A DNA stretch of 33,459 nt from Muribaculaceae bacterium (GTDB lineage Bacteria; Bacteroidota; Bacteroidia; Bacteroidales; Muribaculaceae). The stretch covers positions 1-33,459 of the forward strand of contig VSPM01000029.1 in NCBI GenBank assembly GCA_009775365.1. The letters run 5' to 3'. The translations under genes and the position numbers were made by a program. Shown in pieces: positions 24,391 through 32,709 of the stretch (positions within the stretch are counted from its first letter, which is position 1; each line of letters starts with the position of its first letter). The notes below the pieces were generated by a model. The model was not told the origin of the DNA. It ran no database searches and saw nothing but the letters and a program-made list of their open reading frames with translations.

Positions 24391-26392
24391 GCCCGATAAC
24401 CACAAGACGGCCGTCGGCGTCTTGCGCGCTCAGTATCATGCCCTGCGATTCTACGCCTTTCAGTTTCCTCGGCGCGAAGTTGGCTATGAAGCAAACCTCC
24501 TTGCCCACAAGTTCCTCCGGCTGGTAGAACTTGGCTATGCCGCTAACTATGGTGCGGCCGCCCATGCCGTCGTCAATCTTGAATTTCAGAAGTTTGTCGG
24601 CCTTTGGCACTTTCTCGCATTCCAGCACCTTGCCCACGCGGATGTCAAGTTTCTCGAATGTGGGGAAATCAACCTCTGCTTTCACCTCGTCGGGTTTCCA
24701 TGCCTCGAGAAGGTTCTTCTCTTTGGCGTCGGTGAGCTTCTTCACCTGAGCCTCCACCACTGAGTCTTCAACTTTCTCGAAAAGGAGCTCCGGCTTGCCG
24801 ATCACTATGCCGTCGGGCACAAGGTCGAAGCGTCCGGCCATCTCCCAGCTGATGTTTTTCAGGCAGAGCTGCCCGGCGAGCCTTGCGGCCATGAACGGGG
24901 TGAACGGCTCAAACACCACGGCAAGGTTGGCGCAGATCTGGAGAGCCACATTGAGAATGGTGGCTGTTCTTTCAGGATCGGTCTTGATAAGCTTCCAAGG
25001 CTCTGAGTCGGCCAGATATTTGTTGCCGATGCGGGCAATGTTCATGGCGTCTTTCAAGCCCTCGCGGAATTTGAAATGGTCGAGGTTGTCGCCGAGAGCC
25101 TTCACCGACTCTCTCACCTCTTCCATGGCCTTGCGGTCGGCCTCGGTGAGTTCTCCTGCCGCCGGCACCATGCCGCCGTAATATTTGTGGACAAGCACTG
25201 TGGCGCGGTTAACGAAGTTGCCGAGAATGGCCACAAGCTCATTGTTATTGCGGGCCTGGAAATCTTTCCATGTGAAATTATTGTCTTTGGCCTCCGGAGC
25301 GTTGGCGGTGAGCACATAGCGGAGCACATCCTGCTTGCCGGGGAGCTCGCGGAGATATTCGTGGAGCCACACGGCCCAGTTGCGCGATGTTGAGATCTTG
25401 TCGTCTTCAAGATTCAAAAACTCGTTGGCCGGCACATTGTCGGGGAGGTTATAGCCGCCGTGGGCCATAAGCATGGCGGGGAACACGATGCAGTGGAACA
25501 CGATGTTGTCTTTCCCGATGAAGTGAAGCATACGGGTGTCGGGGTCTTTCCACCATTTCTCCCACTGGTCGCCGCAGGCGTCGATAGTGTTGGATATGTA
25601 GCCTATAGGCGCGTCAAACCACACATAAAGCACCTTCCCTTCGGCTCCCTCCACGGGCACGGGGATTCCCCATTTGAGGTCTCGGCTAACGGCTCGCGGC
25701 TGAAGGCCCATGTCGAGCCATGACTTGCACTGGCCGTAGACATTGGGGCGCCACTCCTTGTGGTCCTCAAGAATCCACTTGCGAAGCGTGGGCTCCCACT
25801 TGTCGAGGGGGAGATACCAGTGCTTGGTCTCCTTCATGACAGGCACACTGCCTGAAAGGGCTGACTTGGGGTTGACAAGGTCGGTGGGGCTGAGCGATGT
25901 GCCGCAAGCCTCGCACTGGTCGCCATAGGCGCCATCCTTGCCGCAGTGAGGGCAGGTGCCGGTGACGTAGCGGTCGGCAAGAAACTCGCCCACCTCTTCG
26001 TCATAAAGCTGCATGGAGGTCTTCTCCACAAACTCGCCCTTGTCGTAGAGCGTGCGGAAAAAGTCGGACGCGGCCTTGCTGTGAGTGGCGGATGTGGTGC
26101 GGCCATAGACGTCGAACGAGATGCCAAGCTCCTCGAAGGAGTCTTTGATTATCTTGTGATAGCGGTCCACGATATCCTGAGGGGTGACTCCCTCTTTGCG
26201 GGCCTTTATGGTGATAGGCACACCATGCTCGTCGCTGCCCCCCACAAACATCACCTCTTCCCCTTTAAGACGGAGATAACGTGCGTAGATGTCGGCCGGC
26301 ACATACACTCCGGCAAGATGGCCGATGTGCACCGGGCCGTTGGCGTATGGGAGCGCCGACGTGATTAGCGTGCGTTTAAATTTCTTTTCCAT
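24353..26392 (-). CDS. metG: Methionyl-tRNA synthetase with C-terminal tRNA-binding domain
   Basis: A 679-residue class I synthetase. Motifs: TSALPYANGPVHIGH (HIGH at 22-25), a zinc knuckle with Cys147, Cys150, Cys160 and Cys163, VWFDAPIGY (257-265) and KISTS (332-336) as the KMSKS loop. The C-terminal domain (about 575-679, FEKLDIRVGKVLECEKVPKADKL) is the Trbp111/EMAPII-type OB fold that helps bind tRNA and dimerise. Full length. It has its own promoter in the 107-base gap upstream, so it is probably not only co-transcribed with the GT4 gene before it. Confidence 0.97.
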   Translation of the reverse strand: MEKKFKRTLITSALPYANGPVHIGHLAGVYVPADIYARYLRLKGEEVMFVGGSDEHGVPITIKARKEGVTPQDIVDRYHKIIKDSFEELGISFDVYGRTTSATHSKAASDFFRTLYDKGEFVEKTSMQLYDEEVGEFLADRYVTGTCPHCGKDGAYGDQCEACGTSLSPTDLVNPKSALSGSVPVMKETKHWYLPLDKWEPTLRKWILEDHKEWRPNVYGQCKSWLDMGLQPRAVSRDLKWGIPVPVEGAEGKVLYVWFDAPIGYISNTIDACGDQWEKWWKDPDTRMLHFIGKDNIVFHCIVFPAMLMAHGGYNLPDNVPANEFLNLEDDKISTSRNWAVWLHEYLRELPGKQDVLRYVLTANAPEAKDNNFTWKDFQARNNNELVAILGNFVNRATVLVHKYYGGMVPAAGELTEADRKAMEEVRESVKALGDNLDHFKFREGLKDAMNIARIGNKYLADSEPWKLIKTDPERTATILNVALQICANLAVVFEPFTPFMAARLAGQLCLKNISWEMAGRFDLVPDGIVIGKPELLFEKVEDSVVEAQVKKLTDAKEKNLLEAWKPDEVKAEVDFPTFEKLDIRVGKVLECEKVPKADKLLKFKIDDGMGGRTIVSGIAKFYQPEELVGKEVCFIANFAPRKLKGVESQGMILSAQDADGRLVVIGPTGEVRPGSSVG

Positions 26393-26439
26393 GTATATAT
26401 ATGTATGTTGTTTAGTGTGTTCTCACCTGTATTTATGTG

Positions 26440-26471
26440 CAAAATTACATAATCCTTTCCTAATGAGCAAA
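26440..26471 (-). promoter_or_regulatory. metG promoter
   Basis: Minus strand TTTG (26471-26468), exactly 20 bases, TAATTTTG (26447-26440): complete consensus, 48 bases before the metG ATG. Confidence 0.75.
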
Positions 26472-26499
26472 TATATGCAACCTAAGCGGGTGCCGGCGG

Positions 26500-27633
26500 C
26501 TACCGGTTTGCAATCGCCCTCTCGTAGACTGCCATGATTCTCGAGGCCATGCCGGAGGTGTCGAAGCGCGATGCGTGGCGCTTCCCCTCCCCTGTCATGC
26601 GGGCAACATCGGCACTTCCTGTCAGTATGGCGTTCAGGGCCTCTCCCATCCCTCTTGCATCGTCGGGGCTTACATAGACAGCGCCCTCTCCCCCGGCCTC
26701 TTCGAGGCAAGAGCCTGTGGCGGCCACAACGGGACGTCCGCTCTCAAGAGCTTCCAGAATAGGGATTCCGAACCCTTCATATCGCGACGGGTAGGCCACA
26801 GCCGACGCAAGGCGGTTCACAGCCGGGAGGTCGGCAAATGAAATATCATGGCGGAATATCAGCCGGTCGGCCACGCCGGCCTCTGCGGCTATCTTTTTCA
26901 CCTTATCCATATACCCTTTCCTGTCACGCCCCACGGCCAGCAGGCACACGTCTTTCGGAAGCGAGGCCATCCCTCTGACGGTCAGCTCCAGGTTTTTTCT
27001 CTCCTCAATGGTGCCGACCTGAAGCACATACCTTCCGGGCAGGCCCAGGCGACGGCGCACCCCTTCCAGCTCCTCTTCCGGAATCTCGCGCCTGAAGGAG
27101 TCGTCACAACCCTGATAAACCACGTCTATCTTCCCGGGGTCAACGCCATAAAGCTCGGCCACATCCCTCTTGGTGCATTCGCTCACGGCTATGATGCGGG
27201 TGGCGTTGCGGCATGAGCGGCCATATTTGAAGTCATACAGAATGCGGTCTACGCCGGAGTAGCATTCCGGCATACGCCGGTAGATAACGTCGTGCATGGT
27301 GACGACACTCGGGATTCCGGCGGCACTGATGTTGAGGGGGAGCTCGTTGCTCAGGCCATGATAGATGCTCACCTTGTCGGCGGCAAGGTTGTTTGTCAAT
27401 CCGAACGAACGCCACAGCGCGCCTCCGAAGCCGGCCACCGGGGGAAGGTGAAACTCCACGTTGTGTCTTTCCTCAAGACCTTTGAGCCGGGGATTTTTCT
27501 TCAGTTCCGGCACATACACCAGCATCTCTGAGCCGGGATAGCTGTCGGCCATCGACTCTATCACCAGACGCGAATAATTGCCCAGCCCTGTCATATTGTT
27601 CACGGCCCTTTTGCCGTCGAATCCGATTCTCAT
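26500..27633 (-). CDS. GT4 glycosyltransferase (GT-B fold)
   Basis: A 377-residue GT-B enzyme of the WbdA/mannosyltransferase-like GT4 group. Seen: N-terminal RIGFDGKRAVNNMTGLGNYSR with the acceptor-side glycine loop, HDVIYRRMPE, AVSECTKRDVAELYG (typical hinge), YVLQVGTIEERKNL at the start of the donor domain, and YEGFGIPILEALESG, the E-x7-E motif that holds the nucleotide sugar. Third gene of a minus-strand run (hexapeptide acyltransferase, LpxL-type, GT4), 38 bases after its neighbour, so it likely serves the same envelope glycan or LPS. Specificity unknown. Confidence 0.88.
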   Translation of the reverse strand: MRIGFDGKRAVNNMTGLGNYSRLVIESMADSYPGSEMLVYVPELKKNPRLKGLEERHNVEFHLPPVAGFGGALWRSFGLTNNLAADKVSIYHGLSNELPLNISAAGIPSVVTMHDVIYRRMPECYSGVDRILYDFKYGRSCRNATRIIAVSECTKRDVAELYGVDPGKIDVVYQGCDDSFRREIPEEELEGVRRRLGLPGRYVLQVGTIEERKNLELTVRGMASLPKDVCLLAVGRDRKGYMDKVKKIAAEAGVADRLIFRHDISFADLPAVNRLASAVAYPSRYEGFGIPILEALESGRPVVAATGSCLEEAGGEGAVYVSPDDARGMGEALNAILTGSADVARMTGEGKRHASRFDTSGMASRIMAVYERAIANR

Positions 27634-27671
27634 AGCATTCCTGCGAATAATAATTCTTTAATACAGTTGTG

Positions 27672-28622
27672 TCAGCCTAATTGCGTGAGCCGCTTCTTGG
27701 CCTCCTCTTCTCCGAAATAGTTGTAGAAATCCTGCCGCGTGCGTTTCCAGCGGCGATGGCTCCAGAGCCAGAACGGGGGCTGACGGCGTATCGACTTCTC
27801 CAGAAGCTCATAATACAGCCGGGTGAGTTCAAACTTTGGAAGAGTGGTGGCATCGTCGGTCATCTTCACATAGCGGCACAGATATTCCCCGCGCTTCGGG
27901 CGCGACACATCGCAATAAAACACCGCTGCATGGAGCATCCGCGACAGGCGCTCGGGCCCGGTGAATGCCGGGGTGTCATGATGAAGGAAGTCGGCGAAAT
28001 AGCGCACTCCGTTAAACAATGGCGACTGGTCGGCTATATAACCCACAATCGAGGGCTTCCCTTCATGACGCCATCTCCTGAGAGTGAGCAGCGTGTCGCC
28101 CATCTCCACCGATGTCGCCCCGAAGTGGCCTCTGATTTTCAGGAATGCCTCGTCGGCCGCCTTGTTCTCCAAGGGGTGATATATCTGCCCGGTGTAGGCG
28201 TCGGCGGTGATATGGAGCGGTATGGAGCTGAGCCATTCCCAATTGCAGTAATGGCCGAGATAGAGGGACACGTCCTTCCCTTCATTCAGGCACCTGTTCA
28301 CCTCTTCCGCCCCCTCGAATCTCATGCGCCGCCTCATCTCTTTGGCGCTCATCCTGCCGAGTCGCAAAGTCTCGACGAAATAATCGCCTAAAAAGCGATA
28401 GAACCCTTTCTCTATTTTCCGAAGCTCCTTCTCGTCTTTCTCCGGGAAGCATGTGGAAAGATTCTCGCGAATCACTTTCCTGCGATACCCCACGATTCCG
28501 CCTGCAAGCAATGCCGTGATGTCGGAGATGCCATACAGCACCCACAGCGGCAGCGAGCCCACAGCGGAAAACAGGCCGCTTAACATCCTCCCCCCGAAAC
28601 TCATCTTCTCGTTATCTTTCAT
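27672..28622 (-). CDS. LpxL/HtrB-type lipid A acyltransferase
   Basis: A 316-residue membrane-associated acyltransferase of the lysophospholipid acyltransferase superfamily. It has an N-terminal hydrophobic segment (about 19-46), the catalytic H-x4-E motif HYCNWE (124-129) in YLGHYCNWEW, and FTGPERLSRM plus PPFWLWSHRRWKR near the end, all typical of late lipid A acyltransferases, which add secondary acyl chains to Kdo-lipid A. It is 18 bases downstream of the hexapeptide acyltransferase, so co-transcribed. Chain length and position cannot be predicted. Confidence 0.9.
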   Translation of the reverse strand: MKDNEKMSFGGRMLSGLFSAVGSLPLWVLYGISDITALLAGGIVGYRRKVIRENLSTCFPEKDEKELRKIEKGFYRFLGDYFVETLRLGRMSAKEMRRRMRFEGAEEVNRCLNEGKDVSLYLGHYCNWEWLSSIPLHITADAYTGQIYHPLENKAADEAFLKIRGHFGATSVEMGDTLLTLRRWRHEGKPSIVGYIADQSPLFNGVRYFADFLHHDTPAFTGPERLSRMLHAAVFYCDVSRPKRGEYLCRYVKMTDDATTLPKFELTRLYYELLEKSIRRQPPFWLWSHRRWKRTRQDFYNYFGEEEAKKRLTQLG

Positions 28623-28640
28623 GAATCTCTTTATTATCTG

Positions 28641-29171
28641 TCATGAATGGCTGTTTCCTCTTTCCGACGAATCTCGATAGCGTATCACCTTGGCCGGGAC
28701 TCCGGCCACGATTGCCATTGGAGGGACATCGCGGGTGACAACGGCCCCGGCAGCAACCACTGCTCCGTCGCCCACAGTCACTCCCGCAAGGATTATGGCG
28801 TTGGCGGCAATCCACACGTCGTTGCCGATTCGCACTTCGCCGTCGTCGCCACGGCTCTTCGTGCGCGACTTCATAGGAGTGGGGCCGGGAGCTATGTCAT
28901 GATCGCCGCCGTGAATGTTTACGCCAGGGCCGAACATCACATGGTCGCCTATCACTATGGTGCCGTGCTCGCTCTGAAAGCAGCAGTTGCGGCCGATAAA
29001 CACATCATTGCCAATAGTGATGGTGCGATAAGTGAAGGCTCCCCCCTCGCAGAGTTTCACCCCGCGACCAACGCTCCTGAACTTGGAAAGCTGATAAGCC
29101 CGCACGCAGTGAGTGTTGAATTTTCTGACCGTAAACACCAGCCAGCCGTAGGACTTTGCGATTATGCCCAT
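28641..29171 (-). CDS. Hexapeptide-repeat (left-handed beta-helix) O-acetyltransferase
   Basis: A 176-residue protein made of [LIV]-G-x4 hexapeptide repeats (ITIGNDVFIGRNC, TIVIGDHVMFGPGV, VRIGNDVWIAANAIILAGVTVGDGAVVAAGAVV) with an external loop holding NIHGGDHD, which carries the likely catalytic His. This is the WbbJ/colanic-acid-type family that acetylates sugars using acetyl-CoA as a trimer. First gene of the minus-strand envelope operon, with a TAnnTTTG box just upstream. Acceptor sugar unknown. Confidence 0.88.
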   Translation of the reverse strand: MGIIAKSYGWLVFTVRKFNTHCVRAYQLSKFRSVGRGVKLCEGGAFTYRTITIGNDVFIGRNCCFQSEHGTIVIGDHVMFGPGVNIHGGDHDIAPGPTPMKSRTKSRGDDGEVRIGNDVWIAANAIILAGVTVGDGAVVAAGAVVTRDVPPMAIVAGVPAKVIRYRDSSERGNSHS

Positions 29172-29205
29172 AATTATAGATGCGTTCTAAATTTTACCTG
29201 ATGTG

Positions 29206-29213
29206 CAAAAGTA
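29206..29213 (-). promoter_or_regulatory. -7 box for the hexapeptide/LpxL/GT4 operon
   Basis: Minus strand TACTTTTG, 35 bases before the ATG. It is paired head-to-head with the plus-strand box at 29237-29244. No good -33 is visible for either, so both may need an activator or be weak. Confidence 0.5.
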
Positions 29214-29236
29214 GCAAAAAATCGCGAATTTTTATG

Positions 29237-29244
29237 TACTTTTG
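29237..29244 (+). promoter_or_regulatory. -7 box for the plus-strand GT4 gene
   Basis: TACTTTTG, 23 bases before the ATG at 29268. It overlaps an upstream GTG in the same frame (29244), which argues for the internal ATG as the true start. Confidence 0.5.
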
Positions 29245-29267
29245 TGGCGATTATAATCTTATTCCAC

Positions 29268-30350
29268 ATGAGAATAGTGCATTTGGTGAGAAACAAGGTG
29301 TGGGGAGGGGGCGAGAGATATGTGGCCGACCTCTGCCGGGAATCTGTGGCACGTGGTCATGACGTGTCGGTGGCGACACGCGGCATACCCGACGTTGTCA
29401 ACAATTTCAACATTCCGGGGCTGAACCTGCAGAAGCTGCCGCTTGGGGGGCCGCTCGATTTCATAAGCCCGTGGAAATTATCCCGCCTCATAAAAAGTTT
29501 CCCCGAAAATGACGTGATTCTGCATGTGCATAATTTCAAAGACGCTGAAATTGCCGTGAAAGTGAAGAGGAGGCTGCGAAAGGTGAAGAATGTGGCTGTG
29601 GTCTGCACAAGGCATCTTGTGAAACCGGCCGGCACCTCTCTGAGGTGGCGCCGCCTGTTCAGCGACATCGACAAGATTATATTCGTGTCGGAACTTGCCA
29701 AAAACGAGTTCTTGAAAACAGGGCCTGACATATCACCCTCAAAAATCGAGATGGTCCACAACAGCATCTTGCCGCCCGACGCCCCGGAGCCTCACAAGGG
29801 GGGCGACATTATTAACCTGCTCTTCACAGGGCGAATCACTCCCGAAAAAGGGGTTGACACGCTTATCGACGCATTGGCGCAACTGCGCTCCCTGCCCCTA
29901 AGGCTAAGCATAGCCGGAACAGGGAGCGGGGAATATGTCGGGGCTCTGAAGAGAAGGGCCGGCGAACAGGGTGTGGCCGACAGGATAATATGGAAAGGGT
30001 TTGTAGATGACATCTACCGGGAGATCGCCGAGGCCGACATATGCGCGGCGCCGTCAAAATGGAGGGAGCCGTTCGGGCTTACAATAATCGAATTTATGTC
30101 GCAAGGGAAACCGGTGGTCACCACCGATAATGGGGCGCAAAAGGAGATTATAACCGATGGATCCGACGGGCTGCTCTGCAAGCCCGACAATCCTGCATCG
30201 CTTGCCGAGGCCATAAGAAAGCTGTCACTTTCTCCTGAACTGAGAGAGGAGACAGGGCGAAATGCCCTCGCCACATTCAAGACGAGGTTCAGCTATCAGG
30301 TGTTTTTTGAAAAAATAACCGTTATTTATCAGAAGGCTCTTCGTTGTTAA
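29268..30350 (+). CDS. GT4 glycosyltransferase
   Basis: A 360-residue GT-B enzyme. Seen: MRIVHLVRNKVWGGGERYV with the glycine loop of the acceptor domain, FVSELAKNEFL, NLLFTGRITPEKGVDTL opening the donor domain, and REPFGLTIIEFMSQGKPVV with the E-x7-E motif. It resembles LPS core/heptose-type GT4 enzymes. The start at 29268 is preferred over the upstream GTG because the promoter box overlaps that codon. It converges with the GT2 gene and overlaps its 3' end by 29 bases, so read-through would produce antisense. Confidence 0.88.
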   Translation: MRIVHLVRNKVWGGGERYVADLCRESVARGHDVSVATRGIPDVVNNFNIPGLNLQKLPLGGPLDFISPWKLSRLIKSFPENDVILHVHNFKDAEIAVKVKRRLRKVKNVAVVCTRHLVKPAGTSLRWRRLFSDIDKIIFVSELAKNEFLKTGPDISPSKIEMVHNSILPPDAPEPHKGGDIINLLFTGRITPEKGVDTLIDALAQLRSLPLRLSIAGTGSGEYVGALKRRAGEQGVADRIIWKGFVDDIYREIAEADICAAPSKWREPFGLTIIEFMSQGKPVVTTDNGAQKEIITDGSDGLLCKPDNPASLAEAIRKLSLSPELREETGRNALATFKTRFSYQVFFEKITVIYQKALRC

Positions 30351-31218
30351 CGCCTTTGTTGATGCCGCGCAATTTATTGACAAGCCCCTCTTCTATATAT
30401 GTCACCCTCTTGTCTTGCGCCTCCTTAAACAAGCGCGCGTTGTTGGGCGAACTGAAGTCAAGGCGTGCATGACAGCGATGAAACATCAAGGCGTAGTGCG
30501 AACTTTTGGCACACATTATCCCGGCATTCTCAAGGCGCACGCCGAGGTCGATGTCCTCTCCCGTGCCGGGGTCTATGTAACGCTCGTCAAACCCGTTCAC
30601 TTTCTCAAGGTCCGACCTATAAATAGAGAAATTACATCCCAGGAATCCGACGTGCCTCAGATGCAGCGGCTTTCCGAATATGAAGGGGAAGCGCACAGTG
30701 CGGCGAAGCTGCGCCCAGGTCACGCTCAGAGGTGTGCTGAAAACATTCTTCAGAATCTCTTGCCGCAGTGTTGAGAAATAGCTGGGCGACATAATCTCAC
30801 GGCTCTCCATATAGGCGCTCACAGGCTGCGACATGTCCACGCGCCTGCCGCCGAACACTCTTCCGCGCTTGCGGAGCTGCAAATGGTCCTCTATAAAACG
30901 GGGATGCGGCACACAGTCGCCGTCTATAAACACAAGATACTCTCCCGACGCAGCCCTCGCTGCCTTATTGAGACACTTATTCTTGCGCCAACCCTCGTCG
31001 GGCTGCCACGAATGAATGATTCGCATTTCAGGATGACGGGCACAATAATCGGCAATAGCCTCCACCGTCAGCTCATTCGAGCCGTCATCTGCGATGACCA
31101 CCTCAAAATCCTTATACGTTTGCAGGCGAAGCGCGTCAAGAATCATGCGCAGCCAGTTGAAATGATTATAGATAGCAACTATAACTGAAACCGTGGGGAT
31201 TGAGGCGTCGTTCTTCAT
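30322..31218 (-). CDS. GT2 glycosyltransferase with DGD and EDIDLG motifs
   Basis: A 298-residue GT-A enzyme: VSVIVAIYNHFNWL at the N-terminus, VVIADDGSNE, YLVFIDGDCVPHP (DXD = DGD at 99-101), GFLGCNFSIYRSDLEKVNGF and GTGEDIDLGVRLENAG. The last block is typical of chondroitin/hyaluronan-synthase-like GT2 enzymes (WcaA/KfoC-type second half) that extend surface polysaccharides. The C-terminus is charged and probably unstructured. It has a strong private promoter. Confidence 0.88.
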   Translation of the reverse strand: MKNDASIPTVSVIVAIYNHFNWLRMILDALRLQTYKDFEVVIADDGSNELTVEAIADYCARHPEMRIIHSWQPDEGWRKNKCLNKAARAASGEYLVFIDGDCVPHPRFIEDHLQLRKRGRVFGGRRVDMSQPVSAYMESREIMSPSYFSTLRQEILKNVFSTPLSVTWAQLRRTVRFPFIFGKPLHLRHVGFLGCNFSIYRSDLEKVNGFDERYIDPGTGEDIDLGVRLENAGIMCAKSSHYALMFHRCHARLDFSSPNNARLFKEAQDKRVTYIEEGLVNKLRGINKGVNNEEPSDK

Positions 31219-31232
31219 TATTATTCCATAAA

Positions 31233-31264
31233 TTGATTATAGACCTGCAAAATTAATACTTTTG
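31233..31264 (+). promoter_or_regulatory. Overlapping opposite-strand promoter match
   Basis: TTG (31233-31235), 21 bases, TACTTTTG (31257-31264) on the plus strand, overlapping the GT2 promoter. There is no plus-strand gene here; a transcript would be antisense to the transposase gene. Confidence 0.35.
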
Positions 31265-31279
31265 CTCCACACTGCCAAA
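31248..31279 (-). promoter_or_regulatory. Promoter of the DGD-type GT2 gene
   Basis: Minus strand TTTG (31279-31276), 20 bases, TAATTTTG (31255-31248): full consensus, 30 bases before the start codon. Confidence 0.75.
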
Positions 31280-31303
31280 ACTCTCCGCCCCGCTCAATCC
31301 CGA

Positions 31304-32293
31304 TCAATTCTCCCGCACGCCGTCGGAGCCCTGCTCCATAGCCTCGGCAATGCGGTTCATCCGCTGGCAAACGTGGCGGAAACGCTCGAGGCCCCAGTCC
31401 GCTTTCGGGGCCAGTATCAGCAGCCGCCCCTCGCTGCATTTATCGAAGTTATGTTTCTCAGGCTTATACCGCTCCGGGAATGGCTCCCCCTTGATAAGTA
31501 TTACACACGCCCCCTTTTCCTCGGCAAGCTCCCTTATCATCTTCTCATCCTTAGAAATAAATGCCGACACAAGCACACCTCCGCTCTCAACGGTGTCCAT
31601 GCAATTATTATACAGGTTTTCCCTCTGCCCCGAATCATAATAACTGTGCATCACAACGCTCCTCTTATTCGGATTCCTGAGCAAGAAAAGATTGCCATAC
31701 CCCTGCATCTGCTCCCCGCAAATTTCTAAGTTTCGCATATGCGAAAAAAATTCCGGATGCTGCATCCTCATGGCAAGCCGATGCGGGTTATGCCGTATAT
31801 ATTCAAACCAGACATCAAGGTTTCGGCAGGAATAGATAGGCTTGTCGGTGTAATTCTCCTCAAAAATGTCAGAGCCCTTCACTTCTTCATGCCCGTCGCA
31901 AGGATAGCCGCACTTTCTATTGAATTTTTCAGCCACCCTCTTTTTCAGCTCTCCGATATAGTAAGACAGATGGGCATTAGCCCTCTCCTTGACACGCAGA
32001 AGGATATGCACATGGTCAGGCATAACCATATACTGATAAATTTGAAGGGGCTTAAAAAACACGGGGAAGTCATATATCGTTGTCTGTATAATTCCGCCTA
32101 ACAGCGACCTCACAATATGGGCAGAGCCCGGCATGCCCGGAGGGATTGCCGCACTACCGGCTACATGCCCAAACACAGGACACGCCTTCCTCTTTTTCAA
32201 GATAATATGATACGTGCCAACGCCATAATAATCATGATTCTTCTTTCTTCGCGTATACCTATGACGAATTTCACGGCAACCGGCCTCACTCAT
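31304..32293 (-). CDS. RAYT-type HUH (Y1) transposase-like protein with extra C-terminal domain
   Basis: A 329-residue protein. Residues 20-190 match the IS200/REP-associated tyrosine transposase fold: VGTYHIILKKR, YMVMPDHVHILLRV with HVH at 94-96, and candidate catalytic Tyr111/Tyr112 in YYIGELKKRVAEKFN, then YIRHNPHRLAMR. These enzymes nick and rejoin single-stranded palindromic DNA. Residues about 205-325 form an additional domain (SYYDSGQRENLYN, GGVLVSAFISKDEK, GACVILIKGEPFPERYKP, GRLLILAP) resembling a DprA/LOG-like Rossmann fold. The ATG at 32293 follows a GGAGG 10 bases upstream. The frame is open further, but there it encodes a Gly/Leu/Phe low-complexity run. No terminal inverted repeats of a mobile element are evident, which fits a domesticated RAYT. 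Confidence 0.7.
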   Translation of the reverse strand: MSEAGCREIRHRYTRRKKNHDYYGVGTYHIILKKRKACPVFGHVAGSAAIPPGMPGSAHIVRSLLGGIIQTTIYDFPVFFKPLQIYQYMVMPDHVHILLRVKERANAHLSYYIGELKKRVAEKFNRKCGYPCDGHEEVKGSDIFEENYTDKPIYSCRNLDVWFEYIRHNPHRLAMRMQHPEFFSHMRNLEICGEQMQGYGNLFLLRNPNKRSVVMHSYYDSGQRENLYNNCMDTVESGGVLVSAFISKDEKMIRELAEEKGACVILIKGEPFPERYKPEKHNFDKCSEGRLLILAPKADWGLERFRHVCQRMNRIAEAMEQGSDGVREN

Positions 32294-32310
32294 ACCCGCA
32301 CACCCTCCTT

Positions 32311-32450
32311 TCAAATTACAAAAACACAAACCCAGCCCCAAGCCAACCCCCAAGCCGAAGCGAAGCCGAAAGCCAAAGCCAAGCTCGAAGCAGACTAAGC
32401 CGGGCAAGGGCGAAGCTGAACTGAGCCGGAGCATGGGGGACTCTACCGCT
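32311..32450. repeat. Low-complexity AAGCC/GAAGC-rich DNA upstream of the transposase
   Basis: Imperfect short repeats (AAGCCG, AAGCCA, GAAGC) run through this stretch. It keeps an open frame on the minus strand (Gly/Leu/Phe-rich) but with no sign of protein-like constraint. Probably slippage-derived DNA or a degraded repeat. Confidence 0.5.
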
Positions 32451-32709
32451 GCGGCTCTAAGACCCGCCACACAGGAAAGAACTCCAAACCAAGCTCTCTC
32501 GGAAGCGTTATGACCTCATTCTGATCTATTAACGACCCATTGCCAAATTTATTAATTCTTCACCGGCAATTATTTCCCCTTTCGCAACCGCCCCGAGCTG
32601 CAACCGCCTCTTTCCGCAATCAGCCCCGAGCTGCGGTCTTGCGGAGTTCTTCCCTGTGACACGCCCCCTCAGGGCGTATTGCCGCGTCGCAGCAATAGCC
32701 CTTGCCCTG
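32450..32709. other. Hairpin-rich intergenic region
   Basis: No credible gene. It contains TAAATTTG on the minus strand (32551-32544), a possible -7 box for the transposase without a -33. It also holds two copies of GCCCCGAGCTGC (32590-32601 and 32623-32634) and three consecutive hairpins: CCGCAA...TTGCGG (32614-32644), ACGCCC...GGGCGT (32661-32677) and TATTGC...GCAATA (32677-32697). The last lie just after the NUDIX gene stop and may end its transcript, although no U-tract follows. Confidence 0.55.

Noticed and set aside
32294..32470. N-terminal extension of the transposase-like gene to a GTG at 32470
   Set aside because: The extension encodes low-complexity Gly/Leu/Phe from short DNA repeats; the ATG at 32293 has an RBS and is where RAYT-like sequence follows.
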